From assembly GCA_024687165.1 (NCBI GenBank), contig JAILEY010000002.1, forward strand, positions 1 through 40,676: 40,676 nucleotides of DNA. Direction: 5' to 3'. The DNA is from Treponema sp. (GTDB lineage: Bacteria > Spirochaetota > Spirochaetia > Treponematales > Treponemataceae). The notes under the pieces are model-generated. The model made no database searches. It was not told the DNA's origin and saw only the letters and a list, made by a program, of their open reading frames with translations. Position 1 is the first letter of the stretch. The number at the start of each line of letters is the position of its first letter. Positions 7,487-15,565 of this stretch are shown piece after piece. The position numbers and the translations under genes are program-made.

Positions 7487-8770
7487 ATGTACGAATATGA
7501 AATTGAAGGCGGATTCCCGATCAAGGGAACTATTAAAGCTAGTGGAAACAAAAATGCGGCACTTCCATGTATTGCTGCAACTTTACTTACAAAAGAAAAA
7601 GTAGTTTTAAAAAATATTCCTGAAATTGAAGATACAGGTGTGATGTTTGAGATTTTAAAATCTTTCGGTGCCTCTGTAAAAAAGATAAAATCAAACACCT
7701 GGGAAATTATTGCTGAAAATGTTGAAAGTGCAGAAATTCCTGCAGAGTTTTCTAAAAAAATAAGAGCCTCAATTCTTTTTGCAGGACCTCTTGTTGCACG
7801 TACAGGAAAAGCAATAATGAATCCTCCTGGAGGAGACGTTATCGGACGCCGCAGACTTGATACGCATTTTCTTGCACTTCAGGAACTTGGTGCACGCGTA
7901 AGTACTGACAGACGTTTTGAGTTTACTGCAAATAAACTTGTGGGACAGGAAATCTTCCTTGATGAAGCATCGGTAACGGCTACTGAAAATGCAGTTATGG
8001 CGGCCGTGCTTGCGGAAGGACATACGGAAATTACAAATGCTGCCAGTGAGCCTCATATTCAGGATTTGTGCAACATGCTTAATTCTATGGGTGCAAAAAT
8101 CGGCGGAATCGGTTCAAACATTTTGCAGATTGATGGAGTGCAGAAGCTTCATGGATGTGAATTTGAAATCGGTCCTGACTTTATGGAAATAGGATCTTTC
8201 ATCGGTCTTGCTGTTTCAACTCATGGTTCAATTACAATCACAGGCGTAAAAGAAAAAGACATGCGTCCTCTTAAAATTGCATACGGAAAGCTTGGCATTC
8301 AGTGGGAAATTAAAGGTGATGTTCTTACAGTTTCAGAAAATCAGGCTATGAAAGTAAATACTGATTTAGGCGGAATGATTCCAAAAATTGATGACAGCCC
8401 GTGGCCAGGATTTCCGCCGGATCTTACTTCAATCATGACAGTTATTGCAACTCAGGTTGAAGGAACTGTTTTGATTTTTGAAAAGATGTTTGAAAGCAGA
8501 ATGTTCTTTGTTGATAAGCTCATCGGTATGGGAGCACGCATTACTTTGTGTGATCCTCATCGTGCTGTTGTTACAGGTCCAAGTTCACTTCATGGAGATC
8601 ATCTTGTTTCACCTGATGTTCGTGCAGGAATGGCAATGGTGATTGCGGCAATGGCAGCACGCGGAACAAGCAGAATTAGCAACGTTTATCAGATTGAACG
8701 CGGATATGAACATCTTGTAGAAAAACTTCAGTCTCTTGGAGCACACATTAAAAAAGTTGATGTAAAGTAA
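7487..8770 (+). CDS. murA: UDP-N-acetylglucosamine 1-carboxyvinyltransferase MurA (Asp variant)
   Basis: MurA catalyses the first committed step of peptidoglycan synthesis, transferring enolpyruvyl from PEP to UDP-GlcNAc in the cytoplasm. The 427-aa protein shows the family start IEGGFPIKGTIKASGNKNAA and the PEP-binding loop at 112-121. There the usual Cys is Asp117 (PPGGDVIGRR). Asp at this site is known from spirochaetes, chlamydiae and mycobacteria and gives intrinsic fosfomycin insensitivity. DLTSIMTVIATQ and the C-terminal RAGMAMVIAAMAARG are also typical. There is no Shine-Dalgarno; the -10 box ends 6 nt before the ATG, so initiation is probably leaderless. Confidence 0.95.
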   Translation: MYEYEIEGGFPIKGTIKASGNKNAALPCIAATLLTKEKVVLKNIPEIEDTGVMFEILKSFGASVKKIKSNTWEIIAENVESAEIPAEFSKKIRASILFAGPLVARTGKAIMNPPGGDVIGRRRLDTHFLALQELGARVSTDRRFEFTANKLVGQEIFLDEASVTATENAVMAAVLAEGHTEITNAASEPHIQDLCNMLNSMGAKIGGIGSNILQIDGVQKLHGCEFEIGPDFMEIGSFIGLAVSTHGSITITGVKEKDMRPLKIAYGKLGIQWEIKGDVLTVSENQAMKVNTDLGGMIPKIDDSPWPGFPPDLTSIMTVIATQVEGTVLIFEKMFESRMFFVDKLIGMGARITLCDPHRAVVTGPSSLHGDHLVSPDVRAGMAMVIAAMAARGTSRISNVYQIERGYEHLVEKLQSLGAHIKKVDVK

Positions 8771-8787
8771 AAACGCGGGGATAAAAT

Positions 8788-10308
8788 TTGTTTACAAAAT
8801 TTAAAGAGACAGCACTTTCTGTTTTGCCGATAATGTGCATTGTCTATATTTTATCTTTGACAGCTGCTCCGTTGGGAAGTGAATTAAATCTCAGGTTTGC
8901 AATTGGAGGCTTTCTTCTTATTGTGGGTCTGACTTTTTTTCTTGTCGGTGTGGATCTTGGAATCATGCCGATTGGTGAGCGTTCCGGGGCAGCACTTATT
9001 TCTAAAAGAAATTTAAAACTTCTTCTTTTGATTTCATTTTTAATTGGATTTATAGTTACTGTTGCAGAGCCGGATGTTCAGGTTCTTGCAGATCAGATTC
9101 AGGGTGTTGCGTCAGGTGTAAACAAATGGGCGCTCGTTTTAATGATTGCGCTTGGTGTCGGATTTTTTGTTGTAATCGGTTTATGTCGAACGGTTCTTTC
9201 GTGGAATCTTCGCACAGTTCTTGTAATTTCCTATTTCCTGCTTTTTCTGATTGCATTTTTGTGTCCTGCACAATTCCAGGGAGCTGCATTTGATGCCGGG
9301 GGGGCAACTACAGGCCCAATGACGGTTCCGTTTATTATAGCTCTTGGTATGGGTGTTGCAAGTGTTCGATCTGCAGGTTCTTCTTCTGACGGTAAAAATT
9401 TAAATGACAGCAATTTCGGTCTTACAGGGATTGCAAGTATCGGTCCGATTGCGGCAGTTTGTGTATACGGGCTGATTCATAGTTTTTCCGGTGGAGCTGG
9501 AGCTTCTGCAGCAGAAACCGTTCAATCATCAAAAGTACTTGCTGGCAGTGGTCTTTCAGTTTTTGTTGAACTGATTCCGGAAGTTACAAAAGAAGTTTTA
9601 TTTTCTCTTATGCCTTTGTGTGTGATGTTTGCACTCTTTCAGATTTTTCTGTTGAAGATGCCTCCTGTTCAAATCAGAAAAATGATAAAAGGAATTTTTT
9701 ACTGCTTCCTCGGATTGATTTTTTTTCTTGTTGGAGCAGACGGCGGCTTCATGCCATCGGGAAGAGTTCTTGGAGAAAAGCTAGGACTTGCTGCTGTTTC
9801 AAAAGGTGGCGCGTGGACTTTTCTGATTGTTTCAGTTGCTTTTATTTTTGGTGCAATTACAGTTTGCGCTGAACCTGCTGTATGGGTTTTAACAGAACAG
9901 GTCGAAAGTGTAACCGGCGGAATCATCAAGAGAAAAATTCTTATGTTCGCATTGTCGTTCGGTGTTGCGTTTTCAATCAGCTTGAGTATATTAAAAATTA
10001 TTTACGGTTTCAGTATCTGGTACATTCTGATCCCCGGATATGCACTTGCAATTCTGCTTACATTTTTTAGTCCTTCTTTGTTTACTGGAATTGCTTTTGA
10101 CTCAGGCGGTGTTGCTTCAGGACCAATGACCAGCACTTTCATTTTGTCATTTACACTTGGATCTGCATTTTCCAGTGGAAATATTTCTGAAGGTGCGTTT
10201 GGTGTTATTGCTCTTGTTGCCATGACGCCGCTTATTGCAATTCAGATTCTTGGAATAATGTTTAAAATCAAAACTAAAAAGGCGGTGAAGAAAGATGAGC
10301 ATGTTTAA
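8788..10308 (+). CDS. DUF1538 membrane protein, tandem repeat (putative transporter)
   Basis: A polytopic membrane protein of 506 aa made of two homologous halves of about 240 aa. Matching pairs are FFLVGVDLGIMPIGE / FFLVGADGGFMPSGR, VAEPDVQVLADQ / CAEPAVWVLTEQ, and FDAGGATTGPMTVPF / FDSGGVASGPMTSTF. This duplicated architecture is DUF1538; the substrate is unknown, but an internal repeat with Gly-rich re-entrant motifs suggests a transporter. The start is TTG (8788) with GGGG upstream, 17 nt after murA. The 3' end overlaps the PII-like gene by 14 nt, which strongly suggests the two products work together. Confidence 0.82.
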   Translation: MFTKFKETALSVLPIMCIVYILSLTAAPLGSELNLRFAIGGFLLIVGLTFFLVGVDLGIMPIGERSGAALISKRNLKLLLLISFLIGFIVTVAEPDVQVLADQIQGVASGVNKWALVLMIALGVGFFVVIGLCRTVLSWNLRTVLVISYFLLFLIAFLCPAQFQGAAFDAGGATTGPMTVPFIIALGMGVASVRSAGSSSDGKNLNDSNFGLTGIASIGPIAAVCVYGLIHSFSGGAGASAAETVQSSKVLAGSGLSVFVELIPEVTKEVLFSLMPLCVMFALFQIFLLKMPPVQIRKMIKGIFYCFLGLIFFLVGADGGFMPSGRVLGEKLGLAAVSKGGAWTFLIVSVAFIFGAITVCAEPAVWVLTEQVESVTGGIIKRKILMFALSFGVAFSISLSILKIIYGFSIWYILIPGYALAILLTFFSPSLFTGIAFDSGGVASGPMTSTFILSFTLGSAFSSGNISEGAFGVIALVAMTPLIAIQILGIMFKIKTKKAVKKDEHV

Positions 10309-10948
10309 ACTTATTGCGGTAATTGTTCCTCATAACAAAGCGGACAGAATTTCTTCTTCTGCTGTAAATGCCGGGAGTGCAGGTGGAACTGTTCTAATGG
10401 GGCGTGGACTTACAGGAAGCAAATTTCTTTCTGCGCTTGGTCTTGGAGAGTCTTTGAAAGATATTCTTTTGTTTTTGTGTGATAAAGAAAAGACTAATCA
10501 AATTTCTGTTGAAATAAAAAAAACATGTGCAAATGAGCGTAAGAATTTTGGAAAAATTTTCATTCTTGATTCACAAGTTATGATAAAGGCTGGAAATATT
10601 TTCAGTGAAGAAAAAGATGAAGGAGGAGATTCTATGGATTATTCATATCAGCTTATTTCTGTAATTCTTAACAAAGGCTATGCGGATGATGCAATGGCTG
10701 CTGCAAGAAAAGCAGGAGCGGGTGGTGGAACTGTTTTGAATGCGCGCGGAACAGCTCGTGAAGATGATGAAAAATTTTTCGGCATGCATATTGTTCCGGA
10801 AAAAGAAATGCTGATGATGGTTGTTCCTTCTGAAAAAAAAGACGATGTTCTTAAGGCAATTAAAGAACTTCCGTGTCTTCAGCAACCGGGCAGTGGAATT
10901 GCATTTTGCAGTGGAGTTGATTCGTTCGATATTCTTGGTAAAAAATAA
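10295..10948 (+). CDS. Double-domain PII-like (GlnB-type) regulator
   Basis: A 217-aa protein with two PII/GlnB-like ferredoxin folds in one chain. Domain 1 is about 3-100 (KLIAVIVPHNKADRIS, GSAGGTVLMGRG). Domain 2 is about 115-215 (QLISVILNKGYADDAM, AGAGGGTVLNARGT, FGMHIVPEKE, PGSGIAFCSGVDS). PII proteins sense nucleotides and small metabolites and bind membrane transporters. The T-loop Tyr uridylylation site of classical GlnB is not evident. The gene overlaps the DUF1538 gene by 14 nt, a pairing also known from Firmicutes, so it probably gates that membrane protein. GGCGGTGAAG lies upstream of ATG 10295; a second ATG is two codons on. Confidence 0.82.
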   Translation: MSMFKLIAVIVPHNKADRISSSAVNAGSAGGTVLMGRGLTGSKFLSALGLGESLKDILLFLCDKEKTNQISVEIKKTCANERKNFGKIFILDSQVMIKAGNIFSEEKDEGGDSMDYSYQLISVILNKGYADDAMAAARKAGAGGGTVLNARGTAREDDEKFFGMHIVPEKEMLMMVVPSEKKDDVLKAIKELPCLQQPGSGIAFCSGVDSFDILGKK

Positions 10949-10957
10949 AATTTTATT

Positions 10958-11788
10958 ATGAACAGGGAATTATTTTTCAGCGAATTGAAGCGAGTTTCAT
11001 CTTTAGAAAAATTTATCCATGAAGAATCAGTTTTTTTCTTTGATGAAATTGAAAGTACGAATTCATATCTTCACGATGCAGCTTCAAACTCACAAAGTAA
11101 TTGTTCATGGATGATTGCAGCTTCTGACAGTCAGACTAAAGGCCGTGGCAGATTACAGAGAAAATTTTATTCTCCATGCGGAAACGGATTGTATTTCAGT
11201 TTTTGTCTTGAACCTTCAGACGGTGTGAAAAATCCTGCAGATTACACAGTTGCTTCATGCGTTGCTGTCTGTCGTGCAATAGAAAAATTTTTTGGTAAAA
11301 AAGACTGCAAAGTTAAATGGGTCAATGACATTTATATCGGTTCAAAAAAAGTCTGCGGAATTTTAACTGAAGGTGTTATGGATGCGTCTCTTTCAAAAGT
11401 TCGTTCCGCAATAGTTGGAATCGGTGTAAATATTTTTGATGATCCTGCTCTTCCAGAAGATTTAAAAGAAAAAGTTGGTTCTGTTACGGGATGCATTTCA
11501 GAAAAGTTTACATCATGTTCAGTAAAAGAAATTCGTGAAAAATTTCTTGCACAAATTTTTGCGGAGCTTCTTGAGATTTTTGAATCAAAAGAAAATGTTA
11601 TTAAAGAATACAAAGAACGGTCGAACTTAATCGGAAGAAAACTTCTGGTAACACCTTTAATCGGGAATAATGAATCTTCCTACGAAGCAACTGCACTTGA
11701 TATTACAGATGATGCGGGGCTTGTTGTTGAACTTTCAGACGGCTCAAGAAAAACTCTTCATACCGGAGAGGTAACACTTTCTCTTTGA
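10958..11788 (+). CDS. birA: Biotin--[acetyl-CoA carboxylase] ligase
   Basis: The enzyme activates biotin with ATP and attaches it to the biotin carrier protein. In 276 aa I see the substrate-recognition start FFFDEIESTNSYLHD, the biotin-adenylate loop TKGRGRLQRKF, KWVNDIYIGSKKVCGILTE and VGIGVNIF, followed by a small C-terminal domain ending SRKTLHTGEVTLSL. There is no N-terminal winged helix, so this is the monofunctional type that does not repress transcription. No Shine-Dalgarno is visible; TAAAAT (10946-10951) ends exactly 6 nt before the ATG, so the gene may have its own leaderless transcript as well as read-through from the PII-like gene. Confidence 0.93.
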   Translation: MNRELFFSELKRVSSLEKFIHEESVFFFDEIESTNSYLHDAASNSQSNCSWMIAASDSQTKGRGRLQRKFYSPCGNGLYFSFCLEPSDGVKNPADYTVASCVAVCRAIEKFFGKKDCKVKWVNDIYIGSKKVCGILTEGVMDASLSKVRSAIVGIGVNIFDDPALPEDLKEKVGSVTGCISEKFTSCSVKEIREKFLAQIFAELLEIFESKENVIKEYKERSNLIGRKLLVTPLIGNNESSYEATALDITDDAGLVVELSDGSRKTLHTGEVTLSL

Positions 11789-11819
11789 TTTTTTTGCATT
11801 TTTTTATTAGAATTGGCAC
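11785..11819 (+). promoter_or_regulatory. Promoter of the M15 lipoprotein gene
   Basis: TTGATT (11785-11790), 17-nt spacer, TAGAAT (11808-11813), then 6 nt to the ATG at 11820. No Shine-Dalgarno is present, so a transcript from here would be leaderless. The -35 box overlaps the end of birA. Confidence 0.5.
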
Positions 11820-12770
11820 ATGCCGCTCAAAGAAAAATACAGCTTAGTAAGAAACTCTGCACTCATTCTGATTTTTGCTGCATTTTTTTCAATTAATTCC
11901 TGTGAATCATCAAAACAGAATCCTGTATCAACTAAAGAAAAAATTTTTAAAGAAGACAGCAGCGATGTTTCTGTTGAAGGAATTGAAATCCTCAAAAAAT
12001 CTTATCCGCAGGTTCAGATAGAATACGAGTTTGTAAAAGAAAAAAACGATTATCTTGTTTCTGTGGAAAATTTAAAATATAAAACCAGCCATAAATTTTA
12101 CTGGTGTGATGGAAAAATGCTTCCGGAAGAGGAGCTTAAAAATCAGGATCAGTACAAGCCCTTTATTTACAGATTTTCAAATGTCCTTAGAGAGCCTTCT
12201 GAATTTACTGATGATGAACTTGAACGTTTGAGGGAATACACAAAAAGAGAAAACAGAAAAAATAACGGTGGTGAATCTCATTTTTTTCTTGAAGCTGTTT
12301 ATAATTGTCATTCCCGCGGATCAACTGAAAAGCAGATTATCGGTATAAATATTTTTGGAAAAAATCTGAATGTTCACAAGGATATAAAAGTTCCGCTGAA
12401 AAAGGTTGAAGCACGTGTTACTGAAGAAGCAAAACATGATGCAGAAATAAAGAAATTTATTAACGGCTTAAAAAGCTGTGGCGGTTATAACTGGCGCCTG
12501 ATTGATGGAACAAAAAGAAAAAGCATGCACTGTCTTGGGATTGCAATCGATATTCTTCCAAAAAGAATTACCGGAGAAATTTTCTGGAGCTGGGCGCGTG
12601 ACAAAAATCCAAAGGGCTGGATGATGACGCCTTTAAAATCACGATGGATTCCGCCAAAGAAGGTTATAGATATTTTTGAAGAAGAAGGTTTTATCTGGGG
12701 CGGCTACTGGCCTATCTGGGACAATATGCATTTTGAGTATAGACCAGAACTTCTGGAAATGTTAAAGTAG
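11820..12770 (+). CDS. M15-family peptidoglycan peptidase, lipoprotein
   Basis: The 316-aa protein has a signal peptide with a lipobox INSC, lipidated Cys28, so it is probably an envelope lipoprotein. The C-terminal domain (about 185-315) has the zinc-site signatures of the M15 family (VanY / L-Ala-D-Glu endopeptidase group): KSMHCLGIAIDI (His and Asp ligands) and WDNMHFEYRPE (final His), with GFIWGGYWPIWD between. Such enzymes cleave peptidoglycan stem peptides. The N-terminal 150 residues are charged and unrecognised. A 28-nt gap separates it from the small secreted gene. Confidence 0.8.
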   Translation: MPLKEKYSLVRNSALILIFAAFFSINSCESSKQNPVSTKEKIFKEDSSDVSVEGIEILKKSYPQVQIEYEFVKEKNDYLVSVENLKYKTSHKFYWCDGKMLPEEELKNQDQYKPFIYRFSNVLREPSEFTDDELERLREYTKRENRKNNGGESHFFLEAVYNCHSRGSTEKQIIGINIFGKNLNVHKDIKVPLKKVEARVTEEAKHDAEIKKFINGLKSCGGYNWRLIDGTKRKSMHCLGIAIDILPKRITGEIFWSWARDKNPKGWMMTPLKSRWIPPKKVIDIFEEEGFIWGGYWPIWDNMHFEYRPELLEMLK

Positions 12771-12798
12771 TGTAAAATAAAATTAAAAGGAGAAAGGA

Positions 12799-13203
12799 AT
12801 GAACAAAAAATTTAAATTCATTTCAATTTTGTTTGCAATGTCTTTCATTATGACTGCAGCATTTGCAAAACCAAAAAATTTTGAAGAAGTATGGGCAGAG
12901 AAAACAGAAGTTTCTCAGCAGTATGAAAGTGCAGTTGAACAGATAAAAGAAGCTGGTTCTGCATATTTTAAAGATGTAAAAGTATACGCAGAAGGAAAAT
13001 ATCTTGTATATGAATATATCTATTCTATTGATATTGATGTAGATGCTGCTAAGGATGCTCTTAAAACATCAATGGAATCAAACAAGGCACAGCTTAAAGA
13101 AGTTAAAAAGGCTGTTCAGAAAGATTTTGACTACAAGAAGATTACTTTGAAGTACATCTACAAGTCAAAAGATGATGTTGTAATTTATGAGTTTGAATTC
13201 TAA
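12799..13203 (+). CDS. Small exported protein of unknown function
   Basis: A 134-aa protein with a signal peptide (MNKKFKFIS, hydrophobic core, cleavage after AAFA near residue 23). The mature part is about 110 aa of alternating charged helix and strand (KYLVYEYIYSIDIDVDA, DDVVIYEFEF), resembling small periplasmic proteins of the DUF4854 sort; that resemblance is weak. A strong AGGAGAAAGG precedes the ATG. It is followed by a terminator shared with the convergent patatin gene. It may be co-transcribed with the M15 lipoprotein gene. Confidence 0.75.
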   Translation: MNKKFKFISILFAMSFIMTAAFAKPKNFEEVWAEKTEVSQQYESAVEQIKEAGSAYFKDVKVYAEGKYLVYEYIYSIDIDVDAAKDALKTSMESNKAQLKEVKKAVQKDFDYKKITLKYIYKSKDDVVIYEFEF

Positions 13204-13222
13204 ATCTTAAAAGAATCAATAA

Positions 13223-13251
13223 GGCTGTCCAGTTCGGGCAGCCATTTTTTT
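13223..13251 (+). terminator. Rho-independent terminator
   Basis: GGCTGTCC (13223-13230) pairs with GGGCAGCC (13236-13243, one G-T pair) around AGTTC, followed by a run of T residues. The strand reading the convergent gene lacks a good T-run after the stem. Confidence 0.85.
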
Positions 13252-15457
13252 AATTAAAGCCGATTGTTATGCACCAGTTTTTACTTGTGTTGTAGCCACC
13301 GCCAAGAATAAAGCTTCCGAACGGTGTTTTAAATGATGCGTAAAGAGAACCACCTGCAATAATTTCTTCGGAATATCCCAAATCACCTTTTGCAACAAGA
13401 TACAACGGCATGCTTAATGTGTCGAAGATTTTTTGTCTGAATGAAATTGATGCAAGCGTAAATTCTTTTCTAAGAGAATAGATCGGGCTGCCGCTCATTC
13501 CGTTGATTCCGCCAAAATCCGCATAGCTTTCGTTGAGTAAAGATGGGAATGTTGATTTTAAGCCTTCAAGCTTAAAGCCGATGCTGTTCCATTTATGCAG
13601 CAGTTCAAATCGTTTTTCAAAAGAGCCGTGAATAAAAATAATTGTATCTTTAGGCATTTCTTTTTTTTCAAATACGCGGCCAAATCTTGTATCAATTTCT
13701 GCCTGTGTTCCGTTTAGTTTTGAAAAATCATTTCTCAGTGTAGAAAAAGAAAGTTCGTTGTAATTATAGATAAAGTTATAAAATCCTTTTCTGTTTGTAA
13801 GATAATTCAGACTGTACTGAATTCCGCCTTTAAGAGAATAGAAATCTGAATATTTCAGTTCAAGTCCGAGTCTTCCGTAATTTGCAAAATCATCGTTTGG
13901 CAGTCTGTTTTCAAGGAAAGTATTTGTATCATATTGCAGTGAACCGTATCGTGCACTTTCTGTAAATTCGATTCCTACTTTCATGTTTTTTACTGTAAAT
14001 ATTTTGAAAAAGAAATCAGCATCAAAATAATGTGTGTCACCGTATGAATATCTTAATTCAGTTTCTACGTTACCTGCAAAATAAATTCCAAATGAAGATT
14101 CAGGAATAAAATATGGATTTTTAAATTTAGCAGCATTAGAAAAATTTAAAAAGAAATTCGGAGTAAAGAAAATTTTGTTTGTATCGATTACATAATTTGT
14201 TGCAGTGAGTTCAAGAATGCATGAATCTTCTCGGCTTCCTTTTTTAGGTGTGTATGTAAAAGATGATAAATGTGAATTTGTTTTAAAGTCGTAAAGCTTT
14301 TTTTCTAGCTCACGTTTTGTTTTTGAATCTAATTTCCGGCCTTTGAATTTTTCAAAAGTCTTTTTATTGAAGATTAAAGATTCTTCGTTTGAAAATGAAA
14401 TTGTTTTGAACTGAATGTCTTCAATGTAAAGATCAGGAAAGTTTTTGTATTCGCCTTTTCTCTCTTCATCCAGCTGCTGAAATTCAAAACCGTTTTTTTT
14501 GAGTGTTTCTGCAAGTTTTTCAAGTGAAGCTTTATTTTTTTCAACGCAGATTTTTCCTGCTTCATAAATTTCTTTAGGATGAATGAAGTCAAAAATTGTA
14601 AACTCATCAAGCTCAGGTTTAAGAAGAAGGTCTGCATATTCATACTGCTCAACAGCATTTGAAGTAAAAAGAAGATTGAAAAATTGAATTGAAACTGCGT
14701 AAAGATTTGAAAGAGTTTTTGGATCAGTGTTTGTGACGCTTGCAACATCAATCGCAATTACATAATCTGCGCCAAGTTTTTTTGCAAGACGAACCGGCAT
14801 GTTGTCGCGAAGCCCTCCGTCCATTACAAAAATATCTCCCTGTTCCACGGCAGGTGTAAAAAGAAGGGGAATTGAAATGCTGCCTCTTACCGCCTGAACA
14901 AGAGAACCGTCTTTGAAAACAACAGGCTCTCCCGTTGAAACATTTGTTCCTACTGCACGGAATGGAATTGGAAGATGATCAAAATCCTTTACTGTCAGCA
15001 CGTTGCTTAAATAGTAATTGAGTTCGCTGATGATTTTCTGTTCACCGACAACTCCAGGTGCACTGCCGATACTTCCGCCTGCAAAGCTTAAAGAAAGTCT
15101 TGCGTCATTTCTGAAATTAAATGCTTCCGCAGAAGGTTTCATCTGTGTTGCAGAAGGCTCTGAAAGAAGGTCGATGAAGTTTAAGGAAAGCATTATGTCT
15201 TTAATTTCTTTTGGAGTGTAGCCCGCAGAATACAATGCACCGATCAGTGAGCCCATGCTTGTTCCAAGAACGATATCAGGCTTAATTCCCATGCGTTCAA
15301 GTTCTTCAAGAAGAGGAATTTCAGCAAGTCCTTTAGCACCGCCACCGCTTAAAACAAGAGCAACTTTTGGTTTTTTATTTTTTTGCTGTGAGAAAATTTG
15401 TGAAGAAAATACAAAAATCAGGCTGATTATTATTAAAAATTTTTTTTGAAATTTCAT
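13250..15457 (-). CDS. Patatin-like phospholipase with POTRA and beta-barrel (type Vd autotransporter, PlpD-like)
   Basis: The 735-aa protein has a signal peptide (cleavage near FSQQ, residue 24). A patatin domain (about 30-320) follows, with LVLSGGGAKGLAEIPLL as oxyanion loop, the nucleophile elbow GTSMG (Ser67) and the catalytic Asp213 in VMDGGLRDNMPV. A POTRA-like segment lies around 335-420. The rest is a C-terminal transmembrane beta-barrel of the BamA/Omp85 kind, rich in alternating aromatic strands and ending CITIGFN. Order and length match type Vd secreted phospholipases such as PlpD. The last residue is Asn, preceded by Phe, rather than the usual terminal Phe. The upstream element TGATACATT with 6 nt to the ATG and no Shine-Dalgarno points to leaderless initiation. 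Confidence 0.88.
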   Translation of the reverse strand: MKFQKKFLIIISLIFVFSSQIFSQQKNKKPKVALVLSGGGAKGLAEIPLLEELERMGIKPDIVLGTSMGSLIGALYSAGYTPKEIKDIMLSLNFIDLLSEPSATQMKPSAEAFNFRNDARLSLSFAGGSIGSAPGVVGEQKIISELNYYLSNVLTVKDFDHLPIPFRAVGTNVSTGEPVVFKDGSLVQAVRGSISIPLLFTPAVEQGDIFVMDGGLRDNMPVRLAKKLGADYVIAIDVASVTNTDPKTLSNLYAVSIQFFNLLFTSNAVEQYEYADLLLKPELDEFTIFDFIHPKEIYEAGKICVEKNKASLEKLAETLKKNGFEFQQLDEERKGEYKNFPDLYIEDIQFKTISFSNEESLIFNKKTFEKFKGRKLDSKTKRELEKKLYDFKTNSHLSSFTYTPKKGSREDSCILELTATNYVIDTNKIFFTPNFFLNFSNAAKFKNPYFIPESSFGIYFAGNVETELRYSYGDTHYFDADFFFKIFTVKNMKVGIEFTESARYGSLQYDTNTFLENRLPNDDFANYGRLGLELKYSDFYSLKGGIQYSLNYLTNRKGFYNFIYNYNELSFSTLRNDFSKLNGTQAEIDTRFGRVFEKKEMPKDTIIFIHGSFEKRFELLHKWNSIGFKLEGLKSTFPSLLNESYADFGGINGMSGSPIYSLRKEFTLASISFRQKIFDTLSMPLYLVAKGDLGYSEEIIAGGSLYASFKTPFGSFILGGGYNTSKNWCITIGFN

Positions 15458-15492
15458 ATTCAGAATGTATCATTAAAATAGATTTTTTTGAA
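15458..15492 (-). promoter_or_regulatory. Promoter of the patatin gene
   Basis: TTCAAA (15492-15487), 17-nt spacer, extended -10 TGaTACATT with TACATT at 15469-15464, then 6 nt to the ATG. The block ATGATACATTC recurs in front of the lytic transglycosylase gene at 23.88 kb. Confidence 0.4.
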
Positions 15493-15511
15493 TATGAGTA
15501 TTACAATGGGA

Positions 15512-15539
15512 TTGGAAGTTTTAAACAATGTGATAAAAT
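15512..15539 (+). promoter_or_regulatory. Promoter of the diguanylate cyclase gene
   Basis: TTGGAA (15512-15517), 16-nt spacer, extended -10 TGaTAAAAT (TAAAAT 15534-15539). A transcript from about 15546 would carry the GAAGAGGGA Shine-Dalgarno, so this gene has a normal short leader. Confidence 0.5.
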
Positions 15540-15565
15540 GAAAAAATCGAGAAGAGGGAAAAATT

